From positions 6,634,001 through 6,698,000 of the forward strand of contig NZ_CP010849.1 in NCBI RefSeq assembly GCF_000931445.1: a stretch of DNA of 64,000 bases, given 5' to 3'. The stretch is from Streptomyces cyaneogriseus subsp. noncyanogenus. GTDB lineage: Bacteria > Actinomycetota > Actinomycetes > Streptomycetales > Streptomycetaceae. The position numbers were made by a program, and so were the translations under genes. The notes below the pieces were generated by a model. The model made no database searches. It was not told where the DNA came from and saw only the letters and a program-made list of their open reading frames with translations. Below are positions 26,777 to 34,073 of this stretch, one piece after another (the stretch's first letter is position 1; each line of letters begins with the position of its first letter).

Positions 26777-27694
26777 TCAGGGCACGAGGACGACCTTCCC
26801 CCGATTGCCGCGCGAGACGACGGCCGCGTGCGCCGCCGCCGCGTCCTCCAGGGGGAACGCGCCGTGCACGGCGGGCCGCAGCACGCCCGCGGCGAACAGG
26901 TCCCACAACTCGCGGCGCCACCGCTCGTAGCGGGCCGGCTGCTCCCGGGCGACCCGCGCCATCTGAAAGCCCGTCACCGAGGTGGAGCCCGCCAGCAGGC
27001 CGTGGGCGCGGACGGTCCCGCCGCCCGAGCTGTACGCCACCAGCCGCCCGCCGGGAGCGAGCGCGCCGACCGCCCGGGTGAGCAGGTCGCCGCCGACCGC
27101 GTCGAGGACGTAGTCGACCGGCTCGCCCCAGTCGTCGTCGCCGTAGACCACCACGTCGTCGGCGCCGAGGGAGCGGACGAAGCCGGCCTTGGCCGGGTCG
27201 GAGACGGCGCCCACGACCCGGGTCGCGCCGCGCGTCCGGGCCAGCCGCACGGCCAGATGGCCGACACCGCTCGCCGCCGCCGTGACCAGCGCGGCCTCGC
27301 CGGGCCGGGGCCGGGCGGCCGTCAGCGCGCCGAGCGCCACCAGGCCGCTGCGCACGAGCGCGACCGCGTCGACGGCCCCGGCACCCTCGGGGACGGGCGA
27401 GGCCATGGTCTCGTTCAGCAGGGCGAAGTCGGCGTAACCGTGCCCGAAGCACAGACCCGTCACCCGGTCGCCGGCCCGGAAGCGGGTGACGCCGCCGCCG
27501 ACGGCCGTCACCTCCCCGGCGATCTCACCCCCGAGCGGCACCGGTTCGGGCGCCTCGGCGACCTTCCGTACGACGGGGAGGGTGACGCCGATCGCCGCGC
27601 AGCGCACGAGCAGCTCTCCGGGGCCCGGCTCGGGGACGGGCGCCTCCTCCAGGAACAGCGGGCCGCCGGGGGCGGAATATCGGACGCGGCGCAT
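26777..27694 (-). CDS. Zinc-binding-dehydrogenase-family quinone oxidoreductase
   Basis: A 305-residue MDR-superfamily NADPH:quinone oxidoreductase-like enzyme. It has the GroES-like N-terminal domain (ENI: GEIAGEVTAVGGGVTRFRAGDRV) and the nucleotide fold AAASGVGHLAVRLARTRGA. The catalytic-zinc cysteines of alcohol dehydrogenases are absent, as expected for the quinone oxidoreductase branch. Start ATG 27694 has GGGAGG eight bases upstream, better than GTG 27703. It is divergent from marR, and both share a 88-base spacer with two inverted repeats, so it is probably a MarR-controlled detoxification enzyme. Confidence 0.87.
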   Translation of the reverse strand: MRRVRYSAPGGPLFLEEAPVPEPGPGELLVRCAAIGVTLPVVRKVAEAPEPVPLGGEIAGEVTAVGGGVTRFRAGDRVTGLCFGHGYADFALLNETMASPVPEGAGAVDAVALVRSGLVALGALTAARPRPGEAALVTAAASGVGHLAVRLARTRGATRVVGAVSDPAKAGFVRSLGADDVVVYGDDDWGEPVDYVLDAVGGDLLTRAVGALAPGGRLVAYSSGGGTVRAHGLLAGSTSVTGFQMARVAREQPARYERWRRELWDLFAAGVLRPAVHGAFPLEDAAAAHAAVVSRGNRGKVVLVP

Positions 27695-27714
27695 CGACCG
27701 CACCTCCCTCAGGT

Positions 27715-27731
27715 CGTTGGTGGTCCCAACG
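27715..27731. promoter_or_regulatory. Inverted repeat, probable MarR operator 1
   Basis: CGTTGG, five bases, CCAACG: a perfect inverted repeat inside the divergent promoter region between the oxidoreductase and marR. MarR regulators usually bind such short palindromes in shared spacers. Confidence 0.55.
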
Positions 27732-27755
27732 GTAGGCGCGAGATCGTGGGGAGGT

Positions 27756-27769
27756 CCAACGACTTTTGG
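27756..27769. promoter_or_regulatory. Inverted repeat, probable MarR operator 2
   Basis: CCAA, six bases, TTGG, ending 13 bases before the marR start codon. It repeats the CCAACG half-site of the first operator. Confidence 0.4.
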
Positions 27770-27782
27770 CTAGGGTGGGGCC

Positions 27783-28223
27783 ATGGCAGAAGACGCCCCG
27801 CTCCCCGCGATCCGCTCTCTCCCGAGCTGGCTGCTGGGCCGGGCCGCCGCGCGCGGCCGGGCGCTGGTGGCCGAGGCGCTGGCCGCGGAGGGCATGAAGA
27901 TGTGGCACCACGTGGTGCTCTCCGCCGTCCGCGATCTCGGTCCCGTCGCCCAGGCCGACCTCGGCCGCGGCGTCCGGCTCGATCCCAAGGACCTGGTCGG
28001 CGTCCTCAACGACCTCCAGGCCGCGGGGCTCGTCGTCCGTGAGCCGGATCCGGGGGACCGCCGCAAGAACGCGGTGTCCCTCACCGGGGAGGGCGCCCGG
28101 CTGCTGGCCCGCTGCGAGAAGGCGGCCCGCGCGGCCAACGACGAACTGCTCGGCCCGCTCACGGCTGCCGAGCGCACGCGGTTCGTGGAGATGCTGACCC
28201 GCATCCACGCCGCGGACGGCTGA
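27783..28223 (+). CDS. MarR family transcriptional regulator
   Basis: A 146-residue dimeric winged-helix regulator. The core LSAVRDLGPVAQADLGRGVRLDPKDL, the recognition region VGVLNDLQAAGLVVREPDPGDRRKNAVSLT with the DxRxK wing, and flanking dimerisation helices are typical. It is divergent from the quinone oxidoreductase, over two CCAACG-type inverted repeats, and probably represses both genes until a phenolic or quinone ligand binds (family knowledge; ligand not visible). ATG 27783 is the only plausible start. It converges with fdhD over a strong terminator. Confidence 0.9.
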   Translation: MAEDAPLPAIRSLPSWLLGRAAARGRALVAEALAAEGMKMWHHVVLSAVRDLGPVAQADLGRGVRLDPKDLVGVLNDLQAAGLVVREPDPGDRRKNAVSLTGEGARLLARCEKAARAANDELLGPLTAAERTRFVEMLTRIHAADG

Positions 28224-28234
28224 GCCGCCGGGAA

Positions 28235-28286
28235 GACGGGGCCCCGGCCGGGGCAGGGGGCGCTCCCCGCCGGTCGGGGCCCCGTC
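28235..28286. terminator. Strong hairpin between convergent marR and fdhD
   Basis: GACGGGGCCCCG pairs perfectly with CGGGGCCCCGTC; after one mismatch CCGG/CCGG extends the stem inward. The loop is about 18 bases. The structure lies between two convergent stop codons and should terminate both genes. Confidence 0.8.
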
Positions 28287-28304
28287 GCGTGCCGCGGGGG
28301 ACCG

Positions 28305-29153
28305 TCAGCCCTGGGCGGCCGTGGCCCGCAGGGCGATGCGGTCCTGGCCCGCGTACACGTTCATGGAGCTGCCCCGCAGGAAGCCCACCAGCGTCAGACC
28401 CGTCTCGTCGGCCAGGTCGACCGCCAGGGAGGACGGCGCCGAGACCGCCGCGAGCACCGGCACCCCCGCCATCACCGCCTTCTGCGCCAGCTCGAAGGAG
28501 GCCCGCCCCGACACCAGCAGGATCGTCCGGGACAGGGGCAGCTCCCCGCTCTGGAGGGCGCGGCCGACCAGCTTGTCGACCGCGTTGTGCCGGCCCACGT
28601 CCTCCCGTATGTCCAGCAGCTCCCCGTCCTCGGTGAACAGCGCCGCCGCGTGCAGGCCGCCGGTGCGGTCGAAGACCCGCTGGGCCGAGCGCAGCCGGTC
28701 GGGCAGCGACGCCAGCAGCTCAGGGCCGACGCGCAGCGGGGGAGTGTCGGCGATGGGCCAGCGGGCGGAGGTCCGCACGGCGTCCAGGCTCGCCTTGCCG
28801 CACAGGCCGCAGGAGGAGGTGGTGTAGACGTTGCGTTCCAGGGTGATGTCGGGGAGCGCGACGCCGGGGGCGGTCTGCACGTCCACCACGTTGTAGGTGT
28901 TGGCTCCGTCGGCCGAGGCGCCCGCGCAGTACACGATGTTCCGCAGTTCCTCGCGCTCGGCGAGCACGCCCTCGCTGACCAGGAAGCCCGCCGCGAGCGC
29001 GAAGTCGTCGCCGGGGGTGCGCATGGTGATCGCCAGCGGCTTGCCGTTCAGCCGGATCTCCAGGGGTTCCTCGGCGACGAGCGTGTCCGGACGGCTGGTG
29101 ACCGCCCCGTCCCGGATGCGGATCACCTTGCGTCGTTCCGTGACTCGTCCCAT
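28305..29153 (-). CDS. fdhD: Formate dehydrogenase accessory sulfurtransferase FdhD
   Basis: A 282-residue FdhD. These proteins pass sulfur from a cysteine desulfurase to the molybdenum/tungsten bis-MGD cofactor of formate dehydrogenase, which is inactive without it. Visible motifs are TSSCGLCGKASLD with the two functional cysteines, FxLxxGFL-type FALAAGFLVSEGV, REDVGRHNAVDKL and LVSGRASFELAQKA. The ATG at 29153 (MGRVTERRK) follows GATGGGGAC; 38 more residues in frame upstream look non-coding. No formate dehydrogenase gene is in the window. Its neighbour is an oxalate/formate-type transporter, consistent with a role in disposing of formate made from oxalate. Confidence 0.93.
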   Translation of the reverse strand: MGRVTERRKVIRIRDGAVTSRPDTLVAEEPLEIRLNGKPLAITMRTPGDDFALAAGFLVSEGVLAEREELRNIVYCAGASADGANTYNVVDVQTAPGVALPDITLERNVYTTSSCGLCGKASLDAVRTSARWPIADTPPLRVGPELLASLPDRLRSAQRVFDRTGGLHAAALFTEDGELLDIREDVGRHNAVDKLVGRALQSGELPLSRTILLVSGRASFELAQKAVMAGVPVLAAVSAPSSLAVDLADETGLTLVGFLRGSSMNVYAGQDRIALRATAAQG

Positions 29154-29564
29154 GTCCCCATCAGTCCGTTGTCGCTGCCAAGGCCGGTCCCCTTCAGTCC
29201 CGGTTCCGTACGTCCCGGTGGCCGAAGCGGTCTTGATGCACAGGTTGCCGTGGCACCGGGGTGTCATGCGGCGAAGTGACCTTCACGCTCTCATTGTCCT
29301 GCACGCACGGGATGAAACCGCGGCCCACCCCGCGGCAGGCGCACACGGTGGCCGCGGCGGTCGTCCCGGCCCGCCGGGACGTGGTCGCGGCGCCTCCCTC
29401 CGTTCGATGTAGACGACATATTGTCTACAGTATGAGAGTGGGCGCGGCAAGAGCCCGCGCCATGACCCTTCACGACCGTTCGGCGCAGACCGGATACCGT
29501 TCACCGCATACGGTCGACCCGCGCCCTTCCCAACCGGCGCGCGACTGCCTAGCGTCCGGGACTC
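29154..29564. other. Divergent intergenic region, fdhD / OFA transporter
   Basis: 411 bases. It holds a TGTAGAC/GTCTACA palindrome at 29408-29429, followed by an AT-rich CAGTATGAG. It should contain the promoters of both genes. No gene or RNA is supported in the remaining sequence. Confidence 0.6.
29408..29429. promoter_or_regulatory. Palindromic GntR-type operator upstream of the OFA transporter
   Basis: TGTAGAC, eight bases, GTCTACA: perfect 7-base inverted repeat about 135 bases before the transporter start. Both arms fit the GntR core TGT-NN-AC, and the TGTAGAC half-site recurs at 32405 just upstream of the gntR gene 3 kb away, suggesting that regulator as the binder. Confidence 0.65.
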
Positions 29565-30917
29565 ATGAGTCCACCGGTCGCACCCCCGGGCTGGAGCCGC
29601 TGGCTGGTCCCGCCCGCCGCCCTCTCGGTCCACCTCTCCATCGGGCAGGCGTACGCCTGGTCCGTGTTCAAGCCGCCCCTCGAATCCGCGCTCGGCCTCA
29701 GCGGCACCCAGAGCGCGCTGCCCTTCCAGCTCGGCATCGTCATGCTGGGCCTGTCGGCCGCGTTCGGCGGCACGCTCGTGGAGCGCAACGGACCGCGCTG
29801 GGCGATGACCGTCGCCCTCGTCTGCTTCTCCTCCGGCTTCCTGCTCGCCGCGCTCGGGGCCGCCGCCGAGCAGTACTGGCTGATCGTCCTCGGTTACGGC
29901 TTCGTCGGCGGGATCGGCCTCGGCATCGGCTACATCTCCCCGGTCTCCACGCTGATCAAGTGGTTCCCGGACCGGCCCGGCATGGCCACCGGCATCGCCA
30001 TCATGGGCTTCGGCGGCGGTGCGCTCATCGCCTCGCCCTGGTCGGCGCGGATGCTGGACTCCTTCGGTACGGGCTCCTCCGGCATCGCGCTCGCCTTCCT
30101 GGTGCACGGGCTGTCGTACGCCGTGTTCATGCTGCTCGGCGTCGTGCTGGTGCGGGTGCCGCCGGGCGCGGCGCGGCCCGCGGGCGGGGAGGCGGACGCG
30201 GCCGGGGGCATCCGGGTCCCGGCCCGCACCGCCGTGCGCACCCCGCAGTTCTGGTGTCTGTGGGTCGTGCTCTGCACCAACGTCACCGCCGGTATCGGCA
30301 TCCTGGAGAAGGCCGCCCCCATGATCACGGACTTCTTCGCGGACACCTCGGCGCCGATCTCGGCGACGGCCGCCGCCGGGTTCGTCGCCCTGCTGTCGGC
30401 GGCCAACATGGCCGGGCGCATCGGCTGGTCCTCCGCCTCCGACCTGATCGGCCGGAAGAACGTCTACCGCGTCTACCTCGGCGCCGGCGCGCTGATGTAC
30501 GCGCTCATCGCGCTGTTCGGCGACGACTCCAAGGCGCTGTTCGTGCTGTGCGCGCTGGTCATCCTCTCCTTCTACGGCGGCGGCTTCGCCACCGTCCCCG
30601 CCTATCTGAAGGACCTGTTCGGCACGTACCAGGTGGGCGCCATCCACGGGCGGCTGCTCACCGCCTGGTCCACCGCCGGCGTCCTAGGACCGCTGATCGT
30701 CAACTGGATCGCCGACCGCCAGGAGGCGGCGGGGCAGCACGGCTCGTCCCTGTACGGTCTGTCGTTCACCGTCATGATCGGCCTGCTCGTCGTCGGCTTC
30801 GCCGCCAACGAACTGGTCCGGCCCGTCCACCCCCGTCACCACGTCCCCGTCCGTCCCGCGCCCGAGGAGGCCGCCGATGCCGGTGCCGTCCCACCGCAGC
30901 AAGCCGGGCCCGCCTGA
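29565..30917 (+). CDS. OFA-family (oxalate/formate antiporter) MFS transporter
   Basis: A 450-residue MFS protein with twelve hydrophobic helices. The first, LSVHLSIGQAYAWSVFKPPL, and the helix-4/5 region VGGIGLGIGYISPVSTLIKWFPD are hallmarks of the OFA branch, whose founder exchanges oxalate for formate. An overlapping small gene (30877) probably encodes an accessory subunit. The palindrome upstream carries GntR-type half-sites, and fdhD is divergent. A second OFA gene lies in the oxalate operon at 57 kb. Substrate assignment rests on the family and this context. Confidence 0.88.
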   Translation: MSPPVAPPGWSRWLVPPAALSVHLSIGQAYAWSVFKPPLESALGLSGTQSALPFQLGIVMLGLSAAFGGTLVERNGPRWAMTVALVCFSSGFLLAALGAAAEQYWLIVLGYGFVGGIGLGIGYISPVSTLIKWFPDRPGMATGIAIMGFGGGALIASPWSARMLDSFGTGSSGIALAFLVHGLSYAVFMLLGVVLVRVPPGAARPAGGEADAAGGIRVPARTAVRTPQFWCLWVVLCTNVTAGIGILEKAAPMITDFFADTSAPISATAAAGFVALLSAANMAGRIGWSSASDLIGRKNVYRVYLGAGALMYALIALFGDDSKALFVLCALVILSFYGGGFATVPAYLKDLFGTYQVGAIHGRLLTAWSTAGVLGPLIVNWIADRQEAAGQHGSSLYGLSFTVMIGLLVVGFAANELVRPVHPRHHVPVRPAPEEAADAGAVPPQQAGPA

Positions 30918-31020
30918 GCGGCGCCCGCTGATCGCCTTCGCCTGGCTGTGGGTGGGGGCGCCCCTGGCGTACGGCGTCTGGGAGCTCGTCCGGAAAGCGG
31001 CACAGCTCTTCACGGGCTGA
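30877..31020 (+). CDS. MFS transporter small subunit (47-residue single-pass membrane protein)
   Basis: A short gene overlapping the last 41 bases of the OFA transporter in another frame. ATG 30877 is preceded by GAGGAGGCCGCCG, a good ribosome binding site. The product is 47 residues: a basic, proline-rich head (MPVPSHRSKPGPPERR), one hydrophobic helix (LIAFAWLWVGAPLAYGVW) and a short tail (ELVRKAAQLFTG). This matches the small proteins annotated as MFS transporter small subunit after OFA genes in actinobacteria. It is probably translationally coupled and assists or stabilises the carrier (inference). Confidence 0.8.
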   Translation: MPVPSHRSKPGPPERRPLIAFAWLWVGAPLAYGVWELVRKAAQLFTG

Positions 31021-31188
31021 CGGTGGGCCGGTCCCCCGGCGCGGGGAGCGACCGTCCGGGCGTCCGAGGGCCTGACGGAAGCCGACAAGCGGGGCGCGCG
31101 AATCCTGTCGGTTCACCTGCCGCCCTACCCGCGAGTCACTGATCAGACTGGTGCATCCCGCCACCGAAGCAACGAGGGGGATCCGTCC

Positions 31189-32136
31189 ATGAACGGCTCG
31201 CGCATCGCCGCCGTCGGCCATTACCAGCCCGCCAGGGTGCTCTCCAACGAGGACCTGGCGGGCATGGTCGACACCAGCGACGAATGGATCCGCAGCCGGG
31301 TGGGCATCCGCACCCGCCGGATCGCGGGTCCCGACGAGCCGGTGGACGAGCTGGCCGCGCACGCCGCCGGGAAAGCGCTGGCCGCGGCCGGGCTGGCACC
31401 CGCCGACGTGGACCTCGTGCTGGTCGCCACGTCCACCGCCGTCGACCGCTCCCCGAACACCGCCGCCCGTGTGGCGGCCCGGCTCGGCATGCCGCAGCCC
31501 GCGGTGCTGGACGTCAACGTCGTGTGCGCGGGATTCACCCACGCCCTGGCCACCGCCGACCACGCCGTCCGCGCGGGCGCCGCGCGCCGCGCCCTGGTCA
31601 TCGGCGCCGACAAGATGTCCGACGTCACCGACTGGACCGACCGCAGCACCTGCGTGCTCGTCGGCGACGGGGCGGGGGCCGCCGTCGTCGAGCCGTGCCC
31701 GGAGGGGCGGGAGCCCGGGATCGGCCCGGTGCTGTGGGGATCGGTGCCCGAGATGGGCCGGGCGGTGCGCATCGAGGGGACCCCGCCGCGGTTCGCCCAG
31801 GAGGGGCAGGCCGTCTACCGCTGGGCCACCACCCGGCTGCCGCCGCTGGCCCGCCGGGCCTGCGAGCTGTCCGGCCTCGCGCCCGAGGACCTCGCCGCGG
31901 TCGTCCTGCACCAGGCGAACCTGCGCATCATCGAGCCCCTCGCCCACCGGATCGGCGCGGTCAACGCCGTCGTCGCCCGGGACGTGGCCGAGTCGGGCAA
32001 CACCTCCGCGGCCAGCATCCCGCTCGCCCTGTCCAAGCTGGTCGAACGGGGCGAGATCACCTCCGGGGACCCGGTGCTGCTCTTCGGTTTCGGCGGCAAC
32101 CTGTCCTACGCCGGGCAGGTCGTCCGCTGCCCCTGA
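31189..32136 (+). CDS. Beta-ketoacyl-ACP synthase III (FabH-like)
   Basis: A 315-residue thiolase-fold ketosynthase III. The catalytic triad is intact: Cys113 in VNVVCAGFTHAL, His241 in VVLHQANLRII and Asn271 in ESGNTSAAS. FabH condenses an acyl-CoA starter with malonyl-ACP to begin fatty-acid or polyketide synthesis. It sits alone, without fabD, fabF or acpP, so it is not the housekeeping fab operon copy; it may be a secondary FabH or a standalone starter enzyme. ATG 31189 follows GAGGGGGATCCGTCC. The region just downstream contains a sequencing-linker artefact, so its 3' spacing is unreliable but its coding sequence ends before it. Confidence 0.88.
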   Translation: MNGSRIAAVGHYQPARVLSNEDLAGMVDTSDEWIRSRVGIRTRRIAGPDEPVDELAAHAAGKALAAAGLAPADVDLVLVATSTAVDRSPNTAARVAARLGMPQPAVLDVNVVCAGFTHALATADHAVRAGAARRALVIGADKMSDVTDWTDRSTCVLVGDGAGAAVVEPCPEGREPGIGPVLWGSVPEMGRAVRIEGTPPRFAQEGQAVYRWATTRLPPLARRACELSGLAPEDLAAVVLHQANLRIIEPLAHRIGAVNAVVARDVAESGNTSAASIPLALSKLVERGEITSGDPVLLFGFGGNLSYAGQVVRCP

Positions 32137-32150
32137 GCGGGCGGCGCGCG

Positions 32151-32250
32151 CAGGCCGCGCGACGACACCCCGCCCGGCTCCCGCGGACGCCCGCGCGCTG
32201 GGCGATGAGCGCTCCTTCCGGCCCGGAGGCAGGTCCCGGAGGGCGGCGCG
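32151..32250 (+). repeat. 100-base direct repeat, copy 1 (probably artefactual)
   Basis: Identical over all 100 bases to 32291-32390, with flanking bases differing at once on both sides. The copies are separated only by the linker sequence, so the duplication probably arose in library preparation or assembly. Confidence 0.9.
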
Positions 32251-32290
32251 TAATAACTTCGTATAGCATACATTATACGAAGTTATACGA
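32249..32290. other. loxP-containing 454 Titanium paired-end linker left in the assembly
   Basis: 32253-32286 is a canonical 34-base loxP: a 13-base arm ATAACTTCGTATA, the spacer GCATACAT and the inverted arm TATACGAAGTTAT. The bases around it (CGTA before, ACGA after) make the whole 42-base stretch agree, as I recall it, with the linker used in 454 GS FLX Titanium mate-pair libraries. Its AT-rich composition is foreign to the surroundings. Any protein read across it, for example one containing YSIHYTKLYD, is an artefact. Confidence 0.88.
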
Positions 32291-32390
32291 CAGGCCGCGC
32301 GACGACACCCCGCCCGGCTCCCGCGGACGCCCGCGCGCTGGGCGATGAGCGCTCCTTCCGGCCCGGAGGCAGGTCCCGGAGGGCGGCGCG
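32291..32390 (+). repeat. 100-base direct repeat, copy 2 (probably artefactual)
   Basis: Second exact copy of 32151-32250. Collapsing the repeat and linker removes 140 bases and leaves a spacer of about 211 bases between the FabH-like gene and gntR. That true spacer holds nothing recognisable apart from the gntR promoter elements. Confidence 0.9.
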
Positions 32391-32398
32391 GCACGACC

Positions 32399-32427
32399 GT
32401 AGACTGTAGACGAAAGACACTTTAGAC
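32399..32427 (+). promoter_or_regulatory. GntR-type half-sites in the gntR promoter region
   Basis: Three direct (G/T)TAGAC elements occur at 32399, 32406 and 32422, in the only AT-rich stretch upstream of gntR. TGTAGAC here is identical to the left arm of the palindrome before the OFA transporter. They could be part of an autoregulatory site. Confidence 0.4.
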
Positions 32428-32487
32428 TTTCTTTACTGTCATCCGGCTGTCGCTGCCGCGCACGGCCCTGCCCAGGAGGGGACCGCG

Positions 32488-33165
32488 ATGTTGTCGACAG
32501 GACTGCCCCAGGGGGCGGTACCCAGGCTCGAACGCCCCGGCCCGCTGCGCGACCGTGTCTACGAGGCGCTGCTCGAACTCATCACCACCCGCGCCCTGCG
32601 GCCCGGCCAGCATCTGGTGGAGAGCGAACTCGCCGGCCACCTCGGGGTGTCCCGCCAGCCGGTCCGCGAGGCGCTGCAACGGCTCAACACCGAGGGGTGG
32701 ATCGATCTCCGGCCCGCCCAGGGGGCGTTCGTGCACGAGCCCACGGAGGAGGAGGCCGACCAGCTCCTGACCGTCCGTACGCTGCTGGAGGCCGAGGCCG
32801 CCCGGCTCGCCGCCGCCGGCGCGGACGATGCGGGCATCGCCGGCCTGGAGGAGCTGTGCGCCGAGGGCGAGCGGGCGGTGGCCGCCGACGACGTGGACGG
32901 CGCCGTGGCCCTGAACGCCCGCTTCCACGCCAAGGTCATGGAACTGGCCGGCAACGCGGTCCTCGCCGAACTCGCGCGGCAGGTCGACCGCCGGGTGCGC
33001 TGGTACTACACGCCCATCGCCCGGCAGCGCGGCCGGCAGTCCTGGATCGAGCACCGGGAGCTGATCGCGGCGATCGCCGACCGGGACGAGCAGCGCGCCA
33101 CGCATCTGATGCGGGAGCACACCGAGCACACCCGGCGCTCGTACCACGAGCGCGCGCGGTCCTGA
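32488..33165 (+). CDS. GntR family regulator, FCD (FadR) subfamily
   Basis: A 225-residue regulator. The N-terminal winged helix (RDRVYEALLELITTRALRPG, then VSRQPVREALQRLNTEGWI) is followed by an all-helical FCD ligand domain (~85-215) with the metal-binding pattern RxxxE, NxxFH (LNARFHAKVM) and His residues in EHRELIAAI and LMREHTEHT. FCD proteins commonly respond to organic acids, often carboxylates or CoA esters. AGGAGGGG precedes ATG 32488. Shared TGTAGAC sites suggest control of itself and of the OFA transporter 3 kb upstream (inference). Confidence 0.9.
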   Translation: MLSTGLPQGAVPRLERPGPLRDRVYEALLELITTRALRPGQHLVESELAGHLGVSRQPVREALQRLNTEGWIDLRPAQGAFVHEPTEEEADQLLTVRTLLEAEAARLAAAGADDAGIAGLEELCAEGERAVAADDVDGAVALNARFHAKVMELAGNAVLAELARQVDRRVRWYYTPIARQRGRQSWIEHRELIAAIADRDEQRATHLMREHTEHTRRSYHERARS

Positions 33166-33184
33166 CGCGGAGCCGCGCGGAGGT

Positions 33185-33263
33185 CCGGGTGCGCCCGGTC
33201 CTCCGTACCGGACCGGGTGCGCCCGGCCCTCCGTACCGGGCCGGGTGCGCCCGGTGCGGACCG
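33185..33263 (+). repeat. 28-base GC-rich tandem repeat between gntR and dinB-like genes
   Basis: Units begin at 33185, 33213 and 33241 with CCGGGTGCGCCCGG; the first two are complete 28-mers differing at two positions, the third is partial. Each unit contains the palindromic GGGTGCGCCC and GGTAC-like core, so the array can fold. It lies between convergent genes and may act as a terminator. Confidence 0.7.
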
Positions 33264-33278
33264 GGGGCCCGGCGGGCA

Positions 33279-33806
33279 TCACCGGGCGGACGCTGCCCTC
33301 AGCAGACGGAGCTGGCCGATCTCGGCCACGTTCTTCATCAGTTCGGCGTTCACCCAGGCCAGCATGGAGGCGAGGGTGTGCTCGGGATCGTGCGCCCAGG
33401 GAAACGGCGCGGTGCGGTCGAGGTCCGCCTCGGTGAGCCCTGCCACCGCGCCGGACCACTCCTCGCGCAGACCGCGCAGCCAGGCGACGGCCGGATCGCC
33501 GGGGCCCGGCCACACGATCTCGGCGCGCTCGCGCGGCGTCCGGCCCGCCACATGGTCGGCGGACACACTCAGCCACCAGCCGATGTGCCAGGTCAGCCAG
33601 GCGACGGTGGGCACCGGGACGGGATCGGGCTCGGTGTCCGCCCAGTCCGGCGCCCACCCGCCCGCGGCCTGGCGCCGCATGGTCCAGCACAGCGGAGCCG
33701 GCTCCCACAGGAAGTCGGCCGCCTCCAGGCGCTCGGCGTGGTACTCGAAGAGCGACCACGTCAGCTCCCACTGCCGCGCCATCAGTTCCGATCGTGAGGA
33801 AGACAT
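33279..33806 (-). CDS. DinB-like domain protein
   Basis: A 175-residue four-helix-bundle protein of the DinB/YfiT-like superfamily. The motifs ARQWELTWSLFEYHAERLE, TVAWLTWHIGWWLSVSADHV and FPWAHDPEHTLASMLAWVNAELMKNVAEIGQ keep the three metal-ligand histidines seen in this fold. Members include thiol transferases (mycothiol, bacillithiol) and DNA-damage-inducible proteins; this one lacks further clues. ATG 33806 (MSSSRSELMARQ) is chosen as it fits family length; no strong ribosome binding site is present. It is divergent from the ROK gene. Confidence 0.8.
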   Translation of the reverse strand: MSSSRSELMARQWELTWSLFEYHAERLEAADFLWEPAPLCWTMRRQAAGGWAPDWADTEPDPVPVPTVAWLTWHIGWWLSVSADHVAGRTPRERAEIVWPGPGDPAVAWLRGLREEWSGAVAGLTEADLDRTAPFPWAHDPEHTLASMLAWVNAELMKNVAEIGQLRLLRAASAR

Positions 33807-34073
33807 CGCGAGACGGTGGCACACGGACGCGGCCTCCGCCAAGCGCATTTCACCCCGCCCCCCGGTCCGCGCCTCACGGCCTCTCGCCCCCGCGCCGCGT
33901 CCACGACCGGGTGCCCTCGCCGCCCTTTGTCCTCTCAGTGGAGAAAGTTGACGGCAATTCGTGCGCGACTTCTTCCCACGATCGGCAGCCACTGCTACGT
34001 TCCCCTCCGAAAGCAGGCCACGGAAGGTGGCCGGAAACCGGTGCGCACAAGCCATTGAGGCGGGGAGGGGACC

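Noticed and set aside
25004..28042. 1,012-codon plus-strand frame across the sialidase and oxidoreductase genes
   Set aside because: It is antisense to two well-supported genes and has no recognisable domains.
32253..32286. loxP as an engineered or natural site-specific recombination site
   Set aside because: The extra flanking bases and the exact duplication fit a sequencing linker better than a cassette scar, and no Cre or marker sequence is present. Engineering is not fully excluded.
33185..33263. CRISPR array
   Set aside because: Units abut with no spacers, only about 2.8 copies exist and there are no cas genes.
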